The position numbers were made by a program, and so were the translations under genes. Positions 1-4,940 of a stretch of DNA of 6,067 nucleotides are shown here, piece by piece. The notes under the pieces are model-generated. The model was not told the origin of the DNA. It was given only the letters and a program-made list of their open reading frames with translations, and did not search any database. Source of the stretch: Gemmatimonadota bacterium (lineage in GTDB: Bacteria; Gemmatimonadota; Gemmatimonadetes; Gemmatimonadales; GWC2-71-9); assembly GCA_003220955.1 (NCBI GenBank), contig QHTW01000102.1, forward strand, positions 2,311 to 8,377, given 5' to 3'. Position 1 is the stretch's first letter. Every line of letters starts with the position of its first letter.

Positions 1-1340
1 CGCGGGCGATCCAGGGGCCGCAGCGGCGGAGGTGGCGGAACGGGCGGCCTCGGTGGCGCGGGAGCCGATGCGGGTGCGGCGTGCTCCGCCCCTCCCAATC
101 GCCGGATGGCCAGTGTCGCGGCGGCGAGCGCGGCAGCGGTCGCGGTTTCATCGCCGGTCCCGGAGGTGGACAGGATTTCACCCGCCTTGCGAAGCTCCGC
201 GGCGAACAGCGCCGGCTGTTTCACCGCGATGCCGCTCGACACCGCCTCGCGCGCTGCCTGTGCAAACTCGGCGACGCGCTCGGCCACCGGACCTCCCCCC
301 GCCGCACCCAGGGCGCGGAAGGTGCCGGCGAGCGTATGCGCGCGCAGCTCGCGCTGCGTCGCGCTCGGCGCCCGCTCGAGCGAATCCGCGGCCTGGCGCA
401 AATGCTCGCCGTGGCTCACGAGCTCGAGCTGGCCCAGCGCCGCCGGTCGCGCGCTCTCCCCCGCTGGCGGCGTGCCGCGCCGGACGATGGTCGCGACGCT
501 TTCGATCGGCACGATGTCGGGTTCGCTATCCCCGAAGTGCACGAGCAAGCCCGCAAATTTTCTGAACTCCGCACTCTCGGGATCGGGCCGGCCGCGCTCG
601 GCGACCTCGCGCGCCGCATGCGCGATCGACGTCGCCGCCATCTGAAACAGCTCGGCGATCGTGTCGCCAAACCCGGGAGGCGGTGCGCCCTCCGCGCTGG
701 TGCGGCTTGCCTCGCCGATCGCCTGCTCGATGCCCTCGAGCAGATCCGGCAAGGGTGGTAAATCGTTCAACGCCGCGAGCCCGCGCAGCGGCTGCAACGC
801 CTTGAGCACCTGTTGCAACGGATCGTGCGCCAGCGGATTCGTCCGCAGGGCGCGGCCGGCGCGATCGAGCGCGCTTGCGATCGCGGCGCCTTCACGCGCC
901 ACGAACGCGCGCGCGCCCGCGTCGAGACCCATCGCCTCCACCGCGCGGATCTGGGCCGATGGCCGGCCGCCCAGTTGCTCGAGCTGAGTGGCCACCGCCT
1001 CGGCCTTCGCCGTGTCCTCGTTCGTCCAGGTCGCCGCTTTGCGGACGAAGATCTTGAGGTCGTCGACGGCTCGGATAGCGATTTGCTTGGTCGCCGCGTC
1101 CCACGGCCGCCGGCCCTCGCGCACGCCGCGCGCGAGCGCTTCGAAACCCATCGCTGCCCGCGCGATCGCTTGCTGGTTCGCCATCAGGGCGCTGCCGCGG
1201 AACGCGCGCGCCAGCCGCACCAGCTCGTCGGCCGCCGCCGGTGCCGCAGGTTGGAGCAGGGCATCGAGCCGGTCGAGATATTCCCCCGCCTCGAGGGCGA
1301 AGAAGTCCGACATGCCGAGCGGCGCCGAGGGCTGCGTCAT
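1..1340 (-). CDS. Multi-HPt-domain signalling protein, N-terminal part (CheA/ChpA-like), runs off the left edge
   Basis: The frame is open without a stop from the ATG at 1340-1338 to base 1, giving 446 residues of a longer protein. It is Ala/Arg/Glu-rich and helical. Residues about 12-105 look like an HPt domain: the segment ARAFRGSALMANQ at 44-56 resembles the HxxKGSA phosphorylation motif of CheA P1, but Arg45 sits where the phospho-His belongs. Residues about 140-215 repeat the pattern weakly (QPLRGLAALN, with Gln183 at the His position). Residues about 305-395 repeat it with a real histidine (AHTLAGT, His335). A Pro/Ala-rich linker follows at 421-446. In the family, HPt domains relay phosphate to response regulators from a CheA-type kinase, and type IV pili ChpA and FimL carry similar degenerate HPt copies. 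I infer that a kinase or receiver region follows outside the window. Dense ORFs on the opposite strand are GC-driven shadows. The HPt assignment is from motif reading only. Confidence 0.72.
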   Translation of the reverse strand, partial: MTQPSAPLGMSDFFALEAGEYLDRLDALLQPAAPAAADELVRLARAFRGSALMANQQAIARAAMGFEALARGVREGRRPWDAATKQIAIRAVDDLKIFVRKAATWTNEDTAKAEAVATQLEQLGGRPSAQIRAVEAMGLDAGARAFVAREGAAIASALDRAGRALRTNPLAHDPLQQVLKALQPLRGLAALNDLPPLPDLLEGIEQAIGEASRTSAEGAPPPGFGDTIAELFQMAATSIAHAAREVAERGRPDPESAEFRKFAGLLVHFGDSEPDIVPIESVATIVRRGTPPAGESARPAALGQLELVSHGEHLRQAADSLERAPSATQRELRAHTLAGTFRALGAAGGGPVAERVAEFAQAAREAVSSGIAVKQPALFAAELRKAGEILSTSGTGDETATAAALAAATLAIRRLGGAEHAAPASAPAPPRPPVPPPPPLRPLDRP

Positions 1341-1372
1341 GGTGGAAACAACATAAGTAGATTAGGCGCTCG
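1341..1372. promoter_or_regulatory. Short AT-rich divergent intergenic region between the HPt gene and the ABC operon
   Basis: Only about 32 bp separate the two divergent starts, and 1346-1364 is the most AT-rich stretch nearby. Any promoters for the two units must overlap here or reach into the opposing coding region. TAGATT at 1358-1363 (plus) and TAATCT or TATGTT on the minus strand are possible -10-like hexamers, but no convincing -35 box goes with them. A short AGG at 1364-1366 is the only SD-like bases before the ATPase start. The minus-strand gene has no clear SD. Promoter function is inferred from layout alone. Confidence 0.3.
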
Positions 1373-2104
1373 GTGGCCATGGTGCTCGAAGTCAAAGACT
1401 TGCGTTATCACTTGCCCGGCAACGGCAGACCCTTGGTCGACGGGATCTCGTTCTCGGTGGGAGCCGGTGAGACGCTGGTGATGCTCGGCCGGAGCGGCGC
1501 GGGGAAGACCACCACGCTGAAGCTTGTGAATCGGCTGCTGGAGCCGAGCAGTGGTGACGTGCGCGTCTCGGGGACGCCCGCCCATGCCGTCGAGCCGACG
1601 AAGCTGCGACGGCGCATCGGCTATGTGATTCAGGAGATCGGACTCTTCCCGCATTTCACGGTGGCGGCGAACGTCGGACTGTTGCCTCGCCTCGCGCGGT
1701 GGCCCAGTGATCGGATCGATGCGCGCGTGCGCGAGCTGCTCGCGCTCGTCGGACTCGAGCCCGCGGAGTTCGCCGCGCGCTTTCCCCATCAGCTCTCGGG
1801 CGGCCAGCGGCAACGCGTCGGCGTGGCGCGCGCGCTCGCGCTCGATCCTCAGCTCCTGCTCCTCGACGAGCCATTTGGGGCGCTCGATCCGATCACGCGG
1901 CTCGAGCTGCAGCGCGAATTCCGTGCGCTCGCGAGCAAGCTCGGCAAAGCCGCCGTGTTCGTGACGCACGATGTGCGCGAAGGACTATTGCTGGGCACCC
2001 GCATCGGGCTGCTCGATGGGGGACGGCTCGCGTTCCTCGGGACACCGGACGATTTTCGAGCCAGCCCTCAGCCCGAAGTCCGCAAGTTCATGGAAGCCGC
2101 CTGA
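1373..2104 (+). CDS. Osmoprotectant (glycine betaine/choline-type) ABC transporter ATPase, OpuCA/OsmV-like
   Basis: This is the cytoplasmic ATP-hydrolysing subunit of a quaternary-amine importer, 243 aa. All nucleotide-binding motifs are intact: Walker A GRSGAGKT (39-46), Q-loop Gln87 in IQEIGLFPH, signature LSGGQ (141-145), Walker B LLLLDE (161-166), D-loop ALD (170-172) and switch His199 in VTHD. The IQEIGLFPHFTV segment is typical of the OpuCA/ProV/OsmV group. The protein ends soon after the ATPase core and lacks the C-terminal tandem CBS domains that sense ionic strength in OpuA/OpuCA proteins, so osmotic gating, if any, must work differently. The start is GTG 1373 (AGG six bases upstream); ATG 1379, two codons in, is an equally possible start. 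It is the first gene of a four-gene plus-strand unit and its TGA overlaps the permease start. The substrate is inferred from family and the neighbouring binding protein. Confidence 0.93.
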   Translation: MAMVLEVKDLRYHLPGNGRPLVDGISFSVGAGETLVMLGRSGAGKTTTLKLVNRLLEPSSGDVRVSGTPAHAVEPTKLRRRIGYVIQEIGLFPHFTVAANVGLLPRLARWPSDRIDARVRELLALVGLEPAEFAARFPHQLSGGQRQRVGVARALALDPQLLLLDEPFGALDPITRLELQREFRALASKLGKAAVFVTHDVREGLLLGTRIGLLDGGRLAFLGTPDDFRASPQPEVRKFMEAA

Positions 2105-2730
2105 GGCTCCTCGAGTTCTACTCGCGCCACGCAGGCGAGCTCTGGCTGCTCGTCGGTCAGCACGTCGGCCTCGTGGCGATCTCCACGGGACTCGCCCTGC
2201 TCTTCGGGCTCCCGCTCGGCGTGCTGGTGGCTCACCATCCCGCGTGGCGCCGGCCGGTGCTGGGCCTGGCGAATGTGTTTCAGACGATCCCCAGCTTGGC
2301 GCTCTTCGGTCTGTTGATTCCCGTGTTCGGCATCGGCGCGTGGACGGCGATCACCGCACTCGTCGTCTACGCCCTCCTGCCGATCGTGCGCAATACGTAC
2401 ACGGGGATCGCGGGCGTGGACGCTGCGGTGCGCGAGGCGGGGCGGGGCATGGGCATGACGGACGGCGAGCTGCTGCGACTCGTCGAGCTGCCGCTCGCCG
2501 CCGGCTTCATCCTCGCGGGTGTGCGGATCGCCACCGTGGTCAGCGTCGGGATCGCGACGATTGCTGCGGCGATCGGCGCGGGCGGGCTCGGCGTGTACAT
2601 CTTTCGCGGCGTAGCGACCGTGGACAACACCCTGATCCTCGCGGGCGCCATTCCCGCCGCGCTGCTCGCGCTGCTCGCGGACGCGTTGCTCGGCGTAGTG
2701 GAGCGAAGGCTTGTCTGGCGGCAACGATGA
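2101..2730 (+). CDS. Osmoprotectant ABC transporter permease, OpuCB/OsmW-like
   Basis: This is the membrane channel subunit of the importer, 209 aa from the chosen start. It is hydrophobic, with about five membrane segments (roughly 22-45, 58-78, 80-95, 136-160, 177-200). The EAA loop that docks on the ATPase is clear: REAGRGMGMTDGELLRLVELPLA begins at 111. QTIPSLALFG (61-70) and GAGGLG (159-164) are typical of OpuCB/ProW-type permeases. An ATG/GTG/TTG-only search would begin at GTG 2173, which cuts off 24 residues including the LLEFYSRHAGELWLLVGQH segment that resembles the family N-terminus. The only start-like codon that restores it is CTG 2101-2103, overlapping the ATPase TGA in CTGA, with GGAAG four bases upstream. 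I therefore infer a CTG start and translational coupling. The stop overlaps the ATG of the binding protein (ATGA). Function is firm; the start is less so. Confidence 0.9.
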   Translation: MRLLEFYSRHAGELWLLVGQHVGLVAISTGLALLFGLPLGVLVAHHPAWRRPVLGLANVFQTIPSLALFGLLIPVFGIGAWTAITALVVYALLPIVRNTYTGIAGVDAAVREAGRGMGMTDGELLRLVELPLAAGFILAGVRIATVVSVGIATIAAAIGAGGLGVYIFRGVATVDNTLILAGAIPAALLALLADALLGVVERRLVWRQR

Positions 2731-3587
2731 AGCGCGTGTTCCTGATGACGCTCCTGTTGTCGGGTTGTGCGAAGCACGACCGGATCGTCGTCGGCGCGAA
2801 GAACTTCACCGAGTCCGACTTGTTAGCCGAGATCGTCGCGCAGCAGATCGAGCGGCGAACGCAGGTGCCGGTCGAGCGCCGGTTGCATCTCGGCGGCTCA
2901 TTCGTCTGCCACCAGGCCATCACCGCCGGCGAAATCGACTTGTACGTCGAGTACACGGGCACGGCGTTCACGGCCATTCTGAAGCAGCCTCCGATCGCGG
3001 ATCCGGACAGCGTCTACCGCTACGTCAGCGCGGCATACGCGCGCGATTTCAAGTTGCGATGGACCGCGCCACTCGGGTTCGACAATACCTTCGCCATTCT
3101 GGTGCGGCGCGCGGATGCGGAGCGGTACGGTTTGCGGTCGATTGCGGACCTCGCGCGCGTCGCGCCGCGTTGGAAAGCGGGATTCGGGTACGAGTTCCTG
3201 GAACGCGCGGACGGATTCGCGGGTCTTGCAACGGTGTACGGCCTGACATTCTCGCAGCCGCCGACCGCGATGGACCTGGGGCTCACGTATCGGGCACTGG
3301 CCGAGCGTCGGGTCGACGTCATCGCGGGGAACTCGACCGACGGACAGATTGCGAAGCTCGATCTGGTTGCGTTGAGGGACGATCGCGGCTACTTCCCGCC
3401 GTATCAGGCGGCTCCCGTTGTCCGCGCAGCCGTGCTCGAGAAGTATCCCGCCGTTGGAGCAGCACTGGCGGAGCTGGGCGGCAAGATCACGGATGCGGAG
3501 ATGCGGCGGCTGAACGCACTGGCCGATGTGGAGCATACCGACATCACCGAAATCGCGCGGGCGTGGCTCGCGGAGCGGATTCCATGA
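2727..3587 (+). CDS. Glycine betaine/choline-type substrate-binding lipoprotein, OpuAC family (OpuCC/OsmF-like)
   Basis: This is the extracytoplasmic solute receptor that delivers a quaternary amine to the permease, 286 aa. The ATG at 2727 overlaps the permease stop as ATGA. The N-terminus is a short lipoprotein signal, MKRVFLMTLLLSGC, with lipobox LSGC and lipidated Cys14; the positive residues come right at the start. Family motifs follow: VGAKNFTES (22-30), GEIDLYVEYTGTA (68-80), a GFDNTFA segment (117-123), RRVDVIAGNSTDGQIA (194-209), LDLVALRDD and FPPYQAAPVVR (223-233). These are hallmarks of the OpuAC/OsmF type of binding protein with two alpha/beta lobes. The frame is open far upstream, back to 1971, but that part overlaps the ATPase and permease and is not coding. 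The exact ligand (betaine, choline, carnitine, proline betaine) cannot be told from the sequence. It is followed almost at once by the OsmC gene. Confidence 0.94.
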   Translation: MKRVFLMTLLLSGCAKHDRIVVGAKNFTESDLLAEIVAQQIERRTQVPVERRLHLGGSFVCHQAITAGEIDLYVEYTGTAFTAILKQPPIADPDSVYRYVSAAYARDFKLRWTAPLGFDNTFAILVRRADAERYGLRSIADLARVAPRWKAGFGYEFLERADGFAGLATVYGLTFSQPPTAMDLGLTYRALAERRVDVIAGNSTDGQIAKLDLVALRDDRGYFPPYQAAPVVRAAVLEKYPAVGAALAELGGKITDAEMRRLNALADVEHTDITEIARAWLAERIP

Positions 3588-3592
3588 GGAGG
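3587..3592 (+). promoter_or_regulatory. Strong ribosome binding site (AGGAGG) that sets the OsmC start
   Basis: A perfect AGGAGG, beginning on the last base of the binding-protein stop codon, lies nine bases before ATG 3602. It favours 3602 over the in-frame ATG at 3584, which overlaps that stop as ATGA but would put this site inside the gene. It is the strongest SD in the window, in contrast to the weak sites before the three transporter genes. Confidence 0.75.
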
Positions 3593-3601
3593 GAGACTGT
3601 T

Positions 3602-4054
3602 ATGTCAGACGCCGAGGGTCTCGTTGTCGTTCGAGGTGGGGCGAAAGGGTTTGTCCAGGAAGTCACGGCCGGCCGCCATCATCTCGTCGCGGATGAGCCC
3701 GTTGCCTCCGGTGGGACAGACCAGGGGTTCGGTCCTTACGACCTAATCCTGGCCGCCCTCGGCTCGTGAATGTCCATGACCATCGCGCTGTATGCGCGAA
3801 CGCAGAAGTGGCCGCTCGAAACCGTTGTCATCCGTTTGCGTCACTCGCGGGTTCACGCCAAGGACTGTATCGATTGCATAACGAAGAACACAGATACGAT
3901 GCTGGATCGGATCGACACAGCAGTTGATCTCACCGGCGCGCTCACGCCGGAACAGCAACGCAAGCTCCTGGATGTCGGTGGGAAGTGTCCGGTGCATCAC
4001 ACCCTGAAATCAGGAATCGACATCAGGATGGCACGCGCTGCACCACCGCCATGA
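3602..4054 (+). CDS. Selenocysteine-containing OsmC-family peroxidase (in-frame TGA read as Sec56)
   Basis: OsmC/Ohr-family proteins are cytoplasmic dimers that reduce organic hydroperoxides using a peroxidatic and a resolving cysteine. The frame from ATG 3602 encodes a typical N-half: RGGAKGFVQEVTAGRHHLVADEP, then GGTDQGFGPYDLILAALGS (37-55). An in-frame TGA at 3767-3769 (codon 56) falls exactly where relatives have the peroxidatic Cys of LGxCTSMT. The frame then resumes as MSMTIALYARTQKWPLE, RLRHSRVHAKDC and the resolving-Cys motif KCPVHHTL (Cys129), to TGA 4052-4054. The total is 150 aa, a normal length for the subfamily. Cys89 and Cys92 (CIDC) are also typical. A hairpin at 3783-3799 fits a bacterial SECIS. 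Selenoprotein OsmC-like members have been reported from marine metagenomes, as I recall. Alternatives are a nonsense-mutated pseudogene, a sequencing error, or two separate ORFs; codon position, hairpin and intact flanks argue against these. SelA, SelB, SelD and tRNA-Sec would be needed elsewhere. It follows the osmolyte transporter by 14 bp. Confidence 0.83.
3767..3769 (+). other. Recoded TGA codon (selenocysteine) at the OsmC peroxidatic position
   Basis: This is the only stop codon between 3602 and 4052 in this frame. It sits between LILAALGS and MSMTIALYA, replacing the catalytic Cys codon (TGC or TGT) by one third-position change. The next codon is ATG where relatives usually have Thr. 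Reading through gives one intact OsmC domain, while stopping gives a 55-residue fragment without a catalytic residue. Confidence 0.8.
3783..3799 (+). promoter_or_regulatory. Putative bacterial SECIS hairpin
   Basis: TCGCGC (3783-3788) pairs perfectly with GCGCGA (3794-3799) around the 5-nt loop TGTAT. The second loop base is G (3790), and it lies 21 nt after the TGA. This agrees with the general bacterial SECIS layout: a hairpin just downstream of UGA, a short apical loop, and a conserved G in the first two loop positions. In E. coli fdhF the loop G is at about the same distance. It lies within the coding sequence (ATIALYAR region). The stem is short and GC-rich hairpins are common in such DNA, so its support comes from position rather than stability. 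SelB binding is inferred. Confidence 0.6.
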
Positions 4055-4403
4055 TGTTTCCCTCGCTGTCCTTGAACCACGCGGCCATGGCGCCGCCGCC
4101 GGTAGCGATGCTGTTGTTCGTCTTGAGGCCGGGCATGCTGTATTCCTCGAACACGACGCCGCGCGCCTTCAGGTCGGTCACCTCGGCTTCGATGTCCTCG
4201 ACCTGCCAGAAGGCTTGGCTGGCTCTGGAGGTGCCGGCGTTCGGCGTCGGATACAGAAACACCTCGGCGCCGCCGCACATGTAGACCACGCCGCCGGCGT
4301 AGACTTCGGCGGGCTCGAGCCCAACGATCTGCTCGTAGAACTTCCGGGCGCGCTCGATATTGGATGCGGGGATATACGCGCGAATCGGAGACGTGCTCAG
4401 CAT
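4023..4403 (-). CDS. VOC-superfamily (glyoxalase/bleomycin-resistance fold) protein
   Basis: This 126-aa single-domain protein of the vicinal-oxygen-chelate fold begins at ATG 4403-4401, with GAGGAG six bases upstream. Two beta-alpha-beta-beta-beta modules can be seen. The first is RAYIPASNIERARKFYEQIVGLEP (8-31) through VVYMCGGAEVFLYPTPNAG. The second starts at AFWQVEDIEAEVTDLKARGVVFEE (64-87) and closes with AAWFKDSEGNIMAVVQR (107-123), where Glu115 is the usual metal-ligand position. Other metal ligands are not obvious: no His stands at the start of either module, so it may not be a classical glyoxalase I. Members include glyoxalases, ring-cleaving dioxygenases and drug-binding proteins, and the substrate here cannot be named. 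It is the last gene of the minus-strand operon, 18 bp after the DsbA-like gene. Its end overlaps the OsmC end tail-to-tail by 32 bp. Confidence 0.88.
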   Translation of the reverse strand: MLSTSPIRAYIPASNIERARKFYEQIVGLEPAEVYAGGVVYMCGGAEVFLYPTPNAGTSRASQAFWQVEDIEAEVTDLKARGVVFEEYSMPGLKTNNSIATGGGAMAAWFKDSEGNIMAVVQRVPS

Positions 4404-4421
4404 GGTGGACTCCTCGTTGGC

Positions 4422-4940
4422 TCAGGTGGAGCTGGCGATCGCCGCGCGCAGGCTGCCCTCATCGCGCGAGGCGTGATACCGCTCGCCATTGATGAAAATG
4501 GACGGCGTGCCTTCCACGCCGTTCACCGTGCCGCTCTGCACGTCCCGCTCCACCCCCTCGGCGAATTGGTGCGCGGCCATAGCCTTGCGATATGCGCGCC
4601 CGGCACCTGCGGCCCGAGCCTGTCGCTCGAAGTCGCCGGGCTCGAGGTCGTACTGATCGGCGAATAGGGCATCGTGCATGCGCCAGAAGGCGTCCGCCCC
4701 GGCGAGTGCGGAGACGGCCTCCGCCGCCTCCGCGGCCATTTCCGCATGCGGATGGATCTCGCGCAGCGGGAAATAGCGATACACATAGCGGAAGGAATCG
4801 CCGTCGCGGCGCCGCAGCTGGCCGATGACCAGCTCGAGCGCGCGCGTGTACGGACATTCGTAGTCACCGTAGACGAGGACCGTGACTGGCGCGGTCACGG
4901 ATCCACGGACGTGATCGTCGTTGCCGATGTTCAAGCTCAT
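4422..4940 (-). CDS. DsbA-family thioredoxin-fold protein with a single active-site cysteine (CPYT)
   Basis: This 172-aa DsbA-like protein belongs to the thioredoxin_4 type seen in stand-alone disulfide oxidoreductases and in fusions to NhaA. The beta strand and active site read VLVYGDYECPYTRALE (21-36). Only Cys29 is present, Thr32 replaces the second Cys, and there is no other cysteine in the protein. The helical insert includes FPLREIHPHAEMAAEAAEA (57-75) and FWRMHDALFADQ (85-96). The cis-Pro loop is VEGTPSIFINGERY (142-155). There is no signal peptide, so it is probably cytoplasmic. A monothiol site suggests work on mixed disulfides (glutathione or protein thiols) rather than dithiol oxidation; this is inference. 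The ATG at 4940-4938 overlaps the upstream LLM stop as ATGA, with GGAG five bases upstream, so translation is likely coupled. Confidence 0.9.
   Translation of the reverse strand: MSLNIGNDDHVRGSVTAPVTVLVYGDYECPYTRALELVIGQLRRRDGDSFRYVYRYFPLREIHPHAEMAAEAAEAVSALAGADAFWRMHDALFADQYDLEPGDFERQARAAGAGRAYRKAMAAHQFAEGVERDVQSGTVNGVEGTPSIFINGERYHASRDEGSLRAAIASST

Noticed and set aside
81..1481. Long plus-strand frames across the left region
   Set aside because: They are Arg/Ala-rich with no recognisable motif and lie opposite the uninterrupted HPt frame, which runs from 1340 to the window edge.
1337..1969. Minus-strand 210-residue frame opposite the ATPase
   Set aside because: It is a shadow of a gene with all ABC motifs intact and has no family resemblance of its own.
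1971..3587. A 538-residue open frame continuing upstream of the binding protein
   Set aside because: Its first part overlaps the ATPase end and the whole permease and has an Arg-rich composition typical of out-of-frame GC-rich DNA. The lipoprotein signal at 2727 marks the true start.
2711..3769. A 352-residue open frame ending at the TGA of OsmC
   Set aside because: Only its last part, from 3602, is the OsmC N-half. The rest is an out-of-frame shadow of the binding protein, so it is not a fusion.
3770..4054. OsmC C-half as an independent 94-residue gene
   Set aside because: It would lack the OsmC N-terminal strands and the catalytic residue and has no SD before ATG 3770 or 3776. One recoded gene explains both halves.
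3602..4054. OsmC as a pseudogene with a nonsense mutation
   Set aside because: There is a single stop at the catalytic codon, no frameshift or other decay, a strong SD, and a well-placed hairpin. It cannot be fully excluded without the genome's selenocysteine genes.
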